Assembly (NCBI RefSeq): GCF_001613425.1
Contig: NZ_BDCI01000047.1
Coordinates: forward strand, 111,742-175,741
DNA length: 64,000 nt
From: Nocardia vulneris
GTDB taxonomy: Bacteria > Actinomycetota > Actinomycetes > Mycobacteriales > Mycobacteriaceae
Direction: 5' to 3'
Shown here: positions 17,012 to 24,891 of the stretch, in pieces
How the letters are laid out: the number at the start of each line of letters is the position of its first letter
Position numbering within the stretch: position 1 is the stretch's first letter
Program-made: the position numbers and the translations under genes
Notes under the pieces: generated by a model
What the model saw: only the letters and a program-made list of their open reading frames with translations
Told to the model about the DNA's origin: nothing
The model's database searches: none

Positions 17012-18454
17012 CTACGCGGTGCCCGCCTCGACCGGAACGGGGTCGGACGACGCGGAAGGTTCCGGCTGCGCCGGTGTCTCGGTGCGCCCACGGGTCAGGA
17101 GCAACACCACGATCGCCGCGACCACGCTGGTGGTCGCGATCAACGCGGCCACCCGCCCGGTCGCGTCGCCGACCGCACCCGACAGGTCCAGGTCGACGTT
17201 GCCGAAAGCCACGGTGGCCACCGCCGCGCCGATCGCGCCGCCCAGGTTGTGGAACGTCCACGAGGCGCCGACCGCGAACCCGGTGCGGGTCGGTTCGACC
17301 GACGAGATCGCGAGCACGGTCGCCGGACCGAGCACCAGCGCCCAGCCCGCGCCGAACAACACCAGCGCGACCAGGAGCAGCGCCAGCCCATCGCCGAACG
17401 CCGCCACGGCGATACCGAGCCCGGCCAGGGCCAGCAGCCCGAAACCCCACGGCAGCAACGCAGGTGGCCCGAAGCGATCGACGAACCGGCCCGCGACCGG
17501 GGACGAGAGCGCCAGCGTCCCGCTGACCAGCAGCAGCAGGAAGCCCGCCTGCCGCACATCGAAATCCCGGCCCTGGGTGAGATAGGTCGGAATCACCAGC
17601 AGCGCGGACGCATAGAACAGACCCAGTGCGAAGTCCGAGACGATCGCGGCGACGAATCGGCGCTTGCCGAACAGCGCGGGGTCGATCAGCGGATTCGCCG
17701 CGCGGCGTTCCACGACGATCCCGCCGGCGACCGCGGCAACCAGCACGACGGCCGCGGCGATCACCCACGGCGAGGAGAACCCGCGTAGGTCGCCGAGCAC
17801 GAAGATGCCGACCGCCGAGACGACGGCGAAGGCGACCGCCACCTGCCCCGGCCAGTCGGTCCCGCCGGTCCGGTCCGGCACGCTCGGCGGCACCGCGAAG
17901 GCGATGGCGGCGAGCGCGGCCAGGCCCAGCGGCAGGTTGATCCAGAAGATCGACTGCCAGCCCAGGCTCGGCACCAGCAGGCCACCGAGCACCGGCCCGA
18001 TGGCCAGGCCGAGCCCGTTCACCGAGTACAGCCAGCCGATCGCCTTACCCCGATCACCTTGCGGGAACAGCGATTCCACCAGCGTCGACGTGCTCGTGTA
18101 CAACACCGCGCAGGCCGCGCCCTGGACGAAGCGCGCGACGATCAAGACACCGATCGACGACGCCGCGGCCGCGCCCACCGACGCGACCACGAACAGCGCG
18201 AGCCCGAACAGCAGCACCCGCCGCCGCCCGAACCGGTCGGCGACCCGGCCCGCCGTCACCATGAACATCGACAGCGCCATCAGGAAAACGCCCAGCGTCA
18301 GTTCGGTATTCGACGGACCCGCGTGCAGATCGGCACCGATGGCGGGCAACGCGGTGGTGACGATCGTCAGGTCGATGCAGCCGAGGAACGACGCCACCGC
18401 GAGGCCGCCGAACCCGACGACCCGGCGCCGCGCGGGAATCTCGACGGTGGTCAC
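17012..18454 (-). CDS. MFS drug/metabolite exporter, DHA2 (14-helix) type
   Basis: 480 residues with about 14 membrane segments. FLGCIDLTIVTTALPAIGADL is the typical first helix of the EmrB/QacA group, GRVADRFGRRRVLLFG the motif A loop, and GPVLGGLLVPSLGWQSIFWINLPLG motif C (the stretch around GPVLGG and WIFxxNxPxG). GTG at 18454, preceded by GGGGAGG, overlaps the stop of the CDPS-like gene by four bases, so the two are translationally coupled. The exporter is therefore the likely efflux route for the product of that cluster. Confidence 0.92.
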   Translation of the reverse strand: MTTVEIPARRRVVGFGGLAVASFLGCIDLTIVTTALPAIGADLHAGPSNTELTLGVFLMALSMFMVTAGRVADRFGRRRVLLFGLALFVVASVGAAAASSIGVLIVARFVQGAACAVLYTSTSTLVESLFPQGDRGKAIGWLYSVNGLGLAIGPVLGGLLVPSLGWQSIFWINLPLGLAALAAIAFAVPPSVPDRTGGTDWPGQVAVAFAVVSAVGIFVLGDLRGFSSPWVIAAAVVLVAAVAGGIVVERRAANPLIDPALFGKRRFVAAIVSDFALGLFYASALLVIPTYLTQGRDFDVRQAGFLLLLVSGTLALSSPVAGRFVDRFGPPALLPWGFGLLALAGLGIAVAAFGDGLALLLVALVLFGAGWALVLGPATVLAISSVEPTRTGFAVGASWTFHNLGGAIGAAVATVAFGNVDLDLSGAVGDATGRVAALIATTSVVAAIVVLLLTRGRTETPAQPEPSASSDPVPVEAGTA

Positions 18455-19173
18455 TGCTCCTCCCCTGCCGCACCGTGCAACGCCGACTTCCGCTTCTTGA
18501 AACGCAAAGGGAGCCAAGCGACCCGGTCCGGATGCTCCGGCACGACGAACAGTTCGCGGGTGCGCCCCATCGCCGCCGAGATGCGCTGCGGGTAGATCAC
18601 GAAATCGAAGCCCTCGTGCGCCCACAGCGGCATGATGATCGGGCATTCCTCCAAAAGGTATGCGCGGCAGGCTTTCCGGACCGACTCCTGATCGACGTCG
18701 GGTTCCCGGCTGAGCCTGCGCTCGATAAAGCGGTCGATAGTGCTGTCGACCGCGTGCCGGTACGGTGCGTCGGTCTCGTAGGCGTGCTCGACGGCGTCGT
18801 ACAGGTCACCGTAGCGTGGATGCGACAGCGCGAAATCCCAGCGCAACACGTTGGTGGGGCAGTCGATCCGGTCCAGCAGGGCGCTGTTGCGGGCGATCCA
18901 TTCGTCGCCGGCGATGCGGGCCCGGGCATGCCGGTCGATATCGGTGCCGCCGCTGAGATTGTGCCGTTGCAGCGTGTCCGCGACGGCGATCGAGACCCGG
19001 CCGAAATTCGACCTGTTGATCAGATCTATTGTGGCCGCGAGCTTTTCACCCTCGTGATAGTCGGCGCCGACGCTGACCAGCAGCACGGTCGAGCGACCGT
19101 CGGTGGTGATGCCGTCGGACCGCAGATCGTAGGCGGCCTTGTGCGACGCGGAGAGCAGCGTGGTGGTCGTCAT
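18451..19173 (-). CDS. Divergent tRNA-dependent cyclodipeptide synthase-like enzyme
   Basis: 240 residues, the length of cyclodipeptide synthases (CDPS, 220-260). Lined up by eye with AlbC: LLVSVGADYHEGEK matches the strand ending in the catalytic Ser (AlbC S37, here S34, with G36 and Y39 also kept), and AYLLEECPI matches the YxxxE helix (AlbC Y178 and E182, here Y172 and E176). The Ser-to-Tyr spacing is 138 against 141 in AlbC. The end VPEHPDRVAWLPLRFKKRK is basic, as expected for tRNA contact. CDPSs join two aminoacyl-tRNAs into a diketopiperazine. The glycine before the Ser is lost, so the group is divergent. It starts two bases after the 2OG-oxygenase stop. Confidence 0.7.
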   Translation of the reverse strand: MTTTTLLSASHKAAYDLRSDGITTDGRSTVLLVSVGADYHEGEKLAATIDLINRSNFGRVSIAVADTLQRHNLSGGTDIDRHARARIAGDEWIARNSALLDRIDCPTNVLRWDFALSHPRYGDLYDAVEHAYETDAPYRHAVDSTIDRFIERRLSREPDVDQESVRKACRAYLLEECPIIMPLWAHEGFDFVIYPQRISAAMGRTRELFVVPEHPDRVAWLPLRFKKRKSALHGAAGEEQ

Positions 19174-19175
19174 CG

Positions 19176-19982
19176 TCAGCTCCAAACCTTCAGCGCGGCA
19201 GCCGGATCGCCCACGCCGATGAACAAACCGATGGTGATGCGCGGGCGATCCTGCGACGGTGCGACCGCGTGCACGCGGCGCGGATCGATGAAGATCGCGT
19301 CGCCGACCCGCGGGGTGATGACCAGCGCGGGCGCACCGACCTGCGCCCGATCGATGCCGTACACCCGATCGCCGGAACGATCCCGGTACTCGTGCTCGTC
19401 CGGGTAGTCGTCCCAGATCTCCAGTTCCCCGCCCTGATCCGGCACATCCAGGTAGACGTTCACCGACAGCTGACGCGTGATCCGAACCGCGAAGTCCGCA
19501 GGCAGGTTTCGGCTCACATTGTCGGTATGCGGCTCGAGATCGACCCCCGCGAGTTGATAGCGCGCGACACCGGCGAAGAAGGCTTGCCCGTCCTGGCGCA
19601 GCAGACTCGCACCGGAGGGCCAGATCTCGTCGAGCAGCAGCCGAAGATCGTCCGCGGGATACGAATACGGCGCGGCGATCTCCCGCAGGCGCTCGATATT
19701 GTCCCGCGCGTGCTCGAAATACTGCGCCCGGCCGCTGTCGGTGCTCGTCTCCGAGAAGGCGTGACCGATCCGGCGGAACTGCGGGTCGGTGGCCAGCGGG
19801 CCGTGGTCCTGCCTGCCCACGAACGCCTTTCGCAGATGTGCGAGCGCGTCCGGCCGGACGAACCCCGACAGCCGCACAGCGTGCACGTCTCCGTTCAACA
19901 GTGCGGTCAGGGACGCACGGTCGAATCCCTGCCTGGTGGTGTCCAACACGCGTTCTCCGAGAGATGGCGTGGCCGTAGTCAT
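19176..19982 (-). CDS. 2-oxoglutarate/Fe(II)-dependent oxygenase
   Basis: 268 residues. The iron triad is visible: H152 and D154 in LEPHTDNVSRN and H238 in RRVHAVAPS, with R248 (RPRITIG) to bind 2-oxoglutarate. A jelly-roll core lies between, including VNVYLDVPDQGGELEIWDD. The family (prolyl-hydroxylase-like, PF13640 type) hydroxylates or desaturates amino acids and peptides. ATG at 19982 has GAGGGGAAC upstream. Two bases separate its stop from the CDPS-like start, so the two enzymes are probably made together; a role in tailoring the dipeptide or preparing an amino acid is inference. Confidence 0.85.
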   Translation of the reverse strand: MTTATPSLGERVLDTTRQGFDRASLTALLNGDVHAVRLSGFVRPDALAHLRKAFVGRQDHGPLATDPQFRRIGHAFSETSTDSGRAQYFEHARDNIERLREIAAPYSYPADDLRLLLDEIWPSGASLLRQDGQAFFAGVARYQLAGVDLEPHTDNVSRNLPADFAVRITRQLSVNVYLDVPDQGGELEIWDDYPDEHEYRDRSGDRVYGIDRAQVGAPALVITPRVGDAIFIDPRRVHAVAPSQDRPRITIGLFIGVGDPAAALKVWS

Positions 19983-20303
19983 GTCGTTCCCCTCTGGTTG
20001 TCGCTCTGTGGACCGGGCACAGGCCCAGGCAGGAGAGGAGAGTTCGGCCAGTAGACATGGTTCGACCCCCAGTTCTCTCGAGAGGGCCCCAGTTCTCGAC
20101 GGAGCCCGCGCTTGCCCGGGCCGCGGTGAGCGGCTCGGCCTGGTCTTGACCCGGGGCACCCCGCCGCGGATGGAGGGTTGCCGGCCAGCTAGCCGGGGAC
20201 TTGACGCTGGCACTCTTGACCTGGCTCAAGCATCCGGCACGGCAGAACCGTTGTCACGCTTTAGAATCGCGCTGAGTTTCAAGATCCCGAAGAGGGGCGC
20301 CCG
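19983..20303 (-). promoter_or_regulatory. 321-base upstream region with direct repeats
   Basis: No convincing gene lies here. On the minus strand GAGAACTGGGG occurs twice (20097-20087 and 20077-20067), each inside a TCGA-headed heptad (TCGAGAA from 20099, TCGAGAG from 20081, TCGAACC from 20065), with CTCTCGAGAG palindromic at 20075-20084. GTCAAG also occurs three times (20220, 20205, 20150 downward). Regularly spaced heptads of this kind resemble sites for OmpR/SARP-type winged-helix activators. The region would control the oxygenase-CDPS-exporter operon, but a run-through transcript from the PhyH gene cannot be excluded. Confidence 0.45.
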
Positions 20304-21074
20304 TCAGGTATCCAGGCCCGCCCGGATCGCCCGTTCCACCGGGGAGTAGTCGCCGTCCGGCCGATCCAGCACGCACGGACCACGCGACAACAGCGGCGGC
20401 TGCGCGAGGAAACGCGGCGTGTGACCCCGATGTCGTTGTGCGGCATGCACCAGGAACGGATGGCAGAGGTAGACGTCGCCGGCCCGGCCGGTGGCGGTGG
20501 CGACCGGCAGGTCGGCCGTGGCCTGTGCGTAGTCGAATCGGGCGAGATCCGCGCCGGCCGCCCCGAACGGCGCCAGCAGTGGCGGTATGCGCAGATGCGA
20601 ACCGACCCGGATGCGGGTCGGCGCGTCCTGCTCCCCCACATCCGAGAACAGGAACAGCATCAGCAGCGCCCGGCCCTGCGACCACAGATTCACGCGCCAG
20701 GTCAGGTAGTCGGCGGGATCATCGCCGGGAAAACTGACATCGATATGCCAGCCGTCGTCACCCGGCGCCCCGCCGACCGGAAACCGAATCGGGAACGTGC
20801 CGATACTGTTTCGCGGCAACCACCGGCCGACGCCCACCAACTGATCGAACGCCGCCGTCAGCGCGGGCGCATTCACCGCCGCCGCAAAAGGCGCATCACC
20901 GCGATCCCCCACCCGCACCACCGGCTGCGTCCACGAACTCCGATCCCCCGGATCACAGCCGCTCGCCCCCCAGAGAATCTCCCGCCCCGCCGCAGCCACC
21001 TCCCCCGAAAACGCCCCCGCCACCTTCACGAACCCCTCAGCCACAAACGACTCGACCTGCCCACCATCCAACAT
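20304..21074 (-). CDS. Phytanoyl-CoA dioxygenase (PhyH) family oxygenase
   Basis: 256 residues. H110 and D112 in DGWHIDVSFPG and a distal His in LCHPFLVHAAQ (H205 or H210) form the Fe(II) site; THIPxR-like arginines follow. RIRVGSHLRIPPLL is typical of the PhyH branch of 2-oxoglutarate oxygenases, which hydroxylate small molecules. ATG at 21074 has GGGAGG upstream. It lies on the same strand 321 bases upstream of the other oxygenase, so it may be the first gene of the CDPS-like cluster, though the gap and its regulatory repeats could make it independent. Confidence 0.8.
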   Translation of the reverse strand: MLDGGQVESFVAEGFVKVAGAFSGEVAAAGREILWGASGCDPGDRSSWTQPVVRVGDRGDAPFAAAVNAPALTAAFDQLVGVGRWLPRNSIGTFPIRFPVGGAPGDDGWHIDVSFPGDDPADYLTWRVNLWSQGRALLMLFLFSDVGEQDAPTRIRVGSHLRIPPLLAPFGAAGADLARFDYAQATADLPVATATGRAGDVYLCHPFLVHAAQRHRGHTPRFLAQPPLLSRGPCVLDRPDGDYSPVERAIRAGLDT

Positions 21075-21169
21075 CCGAACCTCCCACCCCCACCCTCTCC
21101 CCCGACCACAACCCCACGCCACCGAATTTCAGGCAGTAGATACGAAGAAGAGGAACTGCGGCTGGCAGC

Positions 21170-21766
21170 TCAGCTCGGTGCGACGGTCCAGGTGTGGGTC
21201 CAGGTGCGGGCTATGCGGCGGGCTCGTTCTGGGGAGATGCGGGTGGGTTCGGTGATGGTGGCGATGGCCAGGCCGTCGAGGAGGGCGAGGAGTTCGGCTG
21301 CGGCGTCAGGGGATTCGGCGGCGCGGGCGGGGTTGACGCGGGCAAGGACGGTGGCCAGGAGCTCTTCGGTTTCGCGCCACTGGGTGCGGTGCAGGGCGGC
21401 GATCTCGCGGTCGTGGGTCGCGCGGGCGACGAGCGCCAGCCACACGCGGGTCAGGCGGTCGTCGGGGGTGGGGCTGAGCAGGAGTTCGGTGAGGCCGAGC
21501 AACTGATCCGCGGGGGCGAGGTCGGCGACGCCGGACTGCCGGAACCGTTCGGCGGCCTGGGCGCGCACATGATGCCACGCGGAGAGGAGCAGTTCGGTCT
21601 TCGTCGAGAAGTGGTATTGCACGGTGCCGATCGAGACGTTCGCGCGTGCGGCGAGATCGCGGATGCTGACGCCTTCGATACCGCCCTCGGCGATCGCGTC
21701 GGCCAACCGGTCCAGCAACTGGCTGCGCCGGTCCGTGCCCTCGACGGCAGTGCGGCTTTCGACCAT
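21170..21766 (-). CDS. TetR family regulator
   Basis: 198 residues. The N-terminal DNA-binding domain is clear: LLDRLADAIAEGGIEGVSIRDLAARANVSIGTVQYHFSTKTELL, with the recognition helix VSIGTVQYHF. The rest is a helical ligand domain. It is divergent from agmatine deiminase with 198 bases between, where the dyad at 21861-21918 lies, so regulation of that gene and of itself is likely. The inducer is unknown. Confidence 0.88.
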   Translation of the reverse strand: MVESRTAVEGTDRRSQLLDRLADAIAEGGIEGVSIRDLAARANVSIGTVQYHFSTKTELLLSAWHHVRAQAAERFRQSGVADLAPADQLLGLTELLLSPTPDDRLTRVWLALVARATHDREIAALHRTQWRETEELLATVLARVNPARAAESPDAAAELLALLDGLAIATITEPTRISPERARRIARTWTHTWTVAPS

Positions 21767-21860
21767 CTCGACCCCTCTCGTTCCACCTCGAAGCGGACCC
21801 GTCCCAGTGCACCGTAACCCCTGCCGCCGTTCCAGCCGAGGAAAACACCACTCCGACAGT

Positions 21861-21918
21861 CATACGAACGTCCAGCGATAACCAATATTAGCACTTCAAC
21901 GCCTAATACATTCGTATG
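21861..21918. promoter_or_regulatory. Probable TetR operator dyad
   Basis: CATACGAA (21861-21868) and TTCGTATG (21911-21918) form an inverted repeat in the AT-rich divergent region. The right half is itself a dyad, ATAC-ATTC-GTAT (21907-21917). ATTAG and CTAAT also pair between them. The position between divergent tetR and agmatine deiminase genes suits an operator. Confidence 0.5.
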
Positions 21919-21964
21919 GTAGCGTGCATCGACGGACCGATACGCACATAGAAACGGACCTCTT

Positions 21965-23062
21965 ATGCGAACCCACGTGTCCAGCACACCCGCCACAGAC
22001 GGCTACCGCTTGCCCGCCGACTGGGAACCGAACACCGCCTGCTACCTGGCCTGGCCGGAGAACACCTACTTCTGGCGCGCGGGCGCCAAACCCGCGCAGC
22101 ACACCGTGGCCACGCTCGCCGACACCATCGCGGAAGCCGGCGAACAGGTGACGGTCACCGTGTCCGCGAGCCAGTACCTGCACGCGCGACTCGCACTGAG
22201 CGCGGCGGTGCGGGTGGTGGAGGTGTCGTCGAGCAATGTCTGGGCGCGCGACACCGGACCGATGTTCGTCGTCGACGATCGCGGCGGCCTGCGCGGTGTC
22301 GACTGGCGGTTCAACGGCTACGGCAACCGCTCCCCGCACTGGCATATCGATGACGCCTACGCCGGAAAGCTCCTCGACCTGGAACGCGTGGACCGCTACC
22401 CCGGCCCGATCGTGTTCGAAGGCGGCATGCTCGACGTCGACGGCCGCGGCACCGGCATGGTCACCGAGGAATGCGCGCTGGACCCGGCCCGCTACCCGGA
22501 GCCCGATCGCGACACCATCGCGACCGCATTGCGCGAGTTCCTCGGCGTCCGCGAACTCATCTGGCTGCCGTTCGGCCTGGTCGACGACGGCACCCGCGGC
22601 CACATCGACAATCTGGCCCGCTTCGTCGCGCCGGGCGAGGTGGCCCTTGCGTGGACCGACGACGAACGCGACCCGCAGTTCGAGCGCAGCGCGGCGGCCC
22701 TGGCCCGGCTCGACGGCACGCCGGACGTGGACGGAAAACCGTTGACCGTACACAAGATTCCGATTCCCGGCCCGTTGTCGATGACCGCGGACGAGAGCGC
22801 GGGCACCGATATCGCCGCCTTGCACGACCAGACCGGCAACCGACTCGCCGGTTCCTACCTCAATTTTCATCTGATCGAGGGCGCCGTCTTGATTCCGCAG
22901 CTCGATCCGGCCACCGACGACGCAGCCGCCGCCCTTTTCGGCGACCTGTTCCCCACCCGTACGCCGATCCTGCTGCCGACCCGCGAACTGCTGCTCGGCG
23001 GCGGCAATATCCATTGCGCGACAAGGCAGGTACCCGATCCGGCACGCAGCGGGGCACAGTGA
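21965..23062 (+). CDS. aguA: Agmatine deiminase
   Basis: 365 residues, the family's usual length. Motifs of the peptidyl-arginine-deiminase superfamily are complete: SNVWARDTGPMFV, WRFNGYGN, EGGMLDVDGRGTG, DDGTRGHIDNLARF and the nucleophile C351 in GGGNIHCATRQVP. The enzyme converts agmatine to N-carbamoylputrescine in polyamine metabolism. The usual EGGSIHVDG is EGGMLDVDG here, a change at the motif's edge. Its stop overlaps the next gene by four bases. Confidence 0.92.
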   Translation: MRTHVSSTPATDGYRLPADWEPNTACYLAWPENTYFWRAGAKPAQHTVATLADTIAEAGEQVTVTVSASQYLHARLALSAAVRVVEVSSSNVWARDTGPMFVVDDRGGLRGVDWRFNGYGNRSPHWHIDDAYAGKLLDLERVDRYPGPIVFEGGMLDVDGRGTGMVTEECALDPARYPEPDRDTIATALREFLGVRELIWLPFGLVDDGTRGHIDNLARFVAPGEVALAWTDDERDPQFERSAAALARLDGTPDVDGKPLTVHKIPIPGPLSMTADESAGTDIAALHDQTGNRLAGSYLNFHLIEGAVLIPQLDPATDDAAAALFGDLFPTRTPILLPTRELLLGGGNIHCATRQVPDPARSGAQ

Positions 23063-23667
23063 GCAGGGCCGTCCGAACAGCGTGGCTCGTGGGCGATCTC
23101 GGCATCTCGCCCGCCGCGTTCTATCTCACCCAGGCGGCGGGGGTCGGCGTGGTCGGCTCGCTCGTCACAGCAACGGTGGTGGCCGCGCTGTGGGTGCTCG
23201 TCGGAGTGATCCGGACCCGCCGGATGGACGCACTCGCCGCGACGATGCTGGGCACCTACGCGCTGATGCTGGCCATGGCCGCCGCGACCGAGGACGCCCG
23301 GCTGGTACTGCTGCGCGATCCGGTGATCAGCGCCGTCGCGGGCGCACTGTTCCTCGGCAGCTGCCTGACCGGCACGCCGGCCACCGCCTATCTGGCGCAG
23401 CGCCTGCACGGCGAAACACGCAGCGACACCGGCTATCTCCGCAGCCACCGTAGGCAAACGCTGGTGTGGGGCGTGACCCTGACCGCCGAGGCGCTGGTCC
23501 GCGTGTGCCTGGTCTTTCTCCTGCTCATCCCGGTGGTCGCCGGACTCTCCCCCACCGTCGAACTGGTATTGCTCGCCATTCTCGCGGCATGGACGTTCTG
23601 GTATCGCAGGCGCCGGCGAACGAGGCAATCCGCCGCCCGCGCAACAGATTTCGAGATGAGCCGCTGA
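23059..23667 (+). CDS. VC0807-like six-helix membrane protein
   Basis: 202 residues with about six membrane segments: LGISPAAFYLTQAAG, a pair around VVAALWVLVGVIRTRR, LAATMLGTYALMLAMAA and a C-terminal pair VCLVFLLLIPVVAGL and LVLLAILAAWTFWY, ending in a basic tail. The layout matches the VC0807/DUF3159-like group of small membrane proteins with no assigned role. GTG at 23059 overlaps the agmatine deiminase stop (GTGA), so they form an operon; a link to polyamine transport would be speculation. Confidence 0.7.
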   Translation: MSRAVRTAWLVGDLGISPAAFYLTQAAGVGVVGSLVTATVVAALWVLVGVIRTRRMDALAATMLGTYALMLAMAAATEDARLVLLRDPVISAVAGALFLGSCLTGTPATAYLAQRLHGETRSDTGYLRSHRRQTLVWGVTLTAEALVRVCLVFLLLIPVVAGLSPTVELVLLAILAAWTFWYRRRRRTRQSAARATDFEMSR

Positions 23668-23668
23668 G

Positions 23669-23857
23669 CTAGTGCCGAGCCGGGGTGGTCGTGGGGACCG
23701 TACTCGCCGGCAACTGACCGACGACGGCGGTCAGCGGCGTCGAGACCGGGGGCAGCGGCTCCATCTGCCGGTCGTCCCACCGCACGACGAACAACGCGAC
23801 GAATACGAGCAGAAAGGCCGCACACCCGCCGAGCAGAGGTCGGAGGTAGGCGCGCAC
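23669..23857 (-). CDS. Small single-span membrane protein
   Basis: 62 residues: basic start (VRAYLRP), one hydrophobic helix LLGGCAAFLLVFVALFVVRW, and a Pro/Thr-rich tail outside (PPVSTPLTAVVGQLPASTVPTTTPARH). GTG start. It lies 47 bases after the Ser/Gly-rich secreted protein on the same strand and ends one base from the converging membrane gene. No family is recognised. Confidence 0.5.
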   Translation of the reverse strand: MRAYLRPLLGGCAAFLLVFVALFVVRWDDRQMEPLPPVSTPLTAVVGQLPASTVPTTTPARH

Positions 23858-23904
23858 AAGCGGACTATCGACGCCGGGCGAGGCTACGTTACGCCACCGT
23901 AGGT

Positions 23905-24891
23905 TCAGGGTTTGCGCTTGCGCGCGGCGGCCGCCGACGAGGCGGACGACACCAGCACGATCACCACGAGGAAGGTGACCAGCTCGAGGGTATCCCAGCC
24001 GAACGGATCGGGGATGATCTCGACCGGACTGTACGGAACCGCGGCGACCGGGGCGGCCGGAGCCGGAACCGGCGCTGCCACCGGCGCGGCCACCGGCACC
24101 GGCGCGGGCACCCCTGGGACGGCCGGTACCAGCGACAGCGGAATGAGCAGCGGCGGGAACGCCGGGATGGGTGGCGAGCCGGCCGGAATCGCGAGCAGAC
24201 AGCTCGTCGCCGCACTTCCGCTGAGCAGTCCGCCGACCACGCTGCCACCGAGCGCCGAGCCGCTGGAGCCGAGCGCGGCGCTACCGAGCCCGGTCACACT
24301 CGAACCCACGACGGCGCTGCCGATCGCGGAGCCGCTGGAACCCGGGCCGATCATGCCCGGCCCGATCAGCGCGGATCCCGTCGCCAACCCGAGCACGGTC
24401 GCCCCGCTGCTCACCGTCGAACTCCCCGCGCACGGCGCGGCGCTGCCCGCCTCCAGACCCAGCAGGACGGGAGTCGCCAGCTCCGCCGGACCGGCCCCGA
24501 TCTCGTCCCCGGCCTCGGCCACCGCCTCGAGTTCGAGCGGCCGACCGACGGAAGGCGGCAGCGGCGGCTCCAGCGCGAGCTCGATTCCGGTTGCAGCACT
24601 TCCGGACTCCGCGAACTGCGGGTCTGCGCTGCCGGTCCCGGCCTCGTGCGGGTCCGGGTGCACACCGGGCTGCGGGGCCACACCACCCGTCGTGGCCGAT
24701 TCCTGCGCGACCCCCGCGGCACTGCCGGTGGCCACCTCGCCGAAGAACGGACCCGGCACCACATCCTCGGCGACCGCGGGCCCGGCGCACAGTACCGCTA
24801 CCGACAGGAACGCGCTCAGTACTACGAAAGCCCTTGCACCACTAAGGAAATGCCCGCCCCGGTGGGGGCGATCCGGCGGCGCAACGCTCAT
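23905..24891 (-). CDS. Secreted Gly/Ser/Ala/Pro-rich surface protein with C-terminal anchor
   Basis: 328 residues. A signal peptide ends near LCAGPAVAEDVVPG; then come an acidic linker, a Gly/Ser repeat region (about 150-230; GPGSSGSAIGSAVVGSS, GSAALGSSGSALGG), a Pro/Ala/Val stretch (PVAAPVAAPVPAPAAP), and a final membrane helix TLELVTFLVVIVLVSSASS followed by AAARKRKP. Hydrophobic helix plus basic tail looks like a membrane stop. The function is unknown. Its ATG overlaps the DUF4239 stop (ATGA). Confidence 0.7.
   Translation of the reverse strand: MSVAPPDRPHRGGHFLSGARAFVVLSAFLSVAVLCAGPAVAEDVVPGPFFGEVATGSAAGVAQESATTGGVAPQPGVHPDPHEAGTGSADPQFAESGSAATGIELALEPPLPPSVGRPLELEAVAEAGDEIGAGPAELATPVLLGLEAGSAAPCAGSSTVSSGATVLGLATGSALIGPGMIGPGSSGSAIGSAVVGSSVTGLGSAALGSSGSALGGSVVGGLLSGSAATSCLLAIPAGSPPIPAFPPLLIPLSLVPAVPGVPAPVPVAAPVAAPVPAPAAPVAAVPYSPVEIIPDPFGWDTLELVTFLVVIVLVSSASSAAAARKRKP

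Noticed and set aside
20059..20072. TTCGA-containing tRNA T-loop-like sequence
   Set aside because: The flanking bases cannot form a T-stem and no acceptor or anticodon stem is present; no tRNA was found in the window.
19983..20229. Small ORF in front of the 2OG oxygenase
   Set aside because: The reading frames there lack an SD, contain GC-biased low-complexity sequence and overlap the repeat region; no family resemblance.
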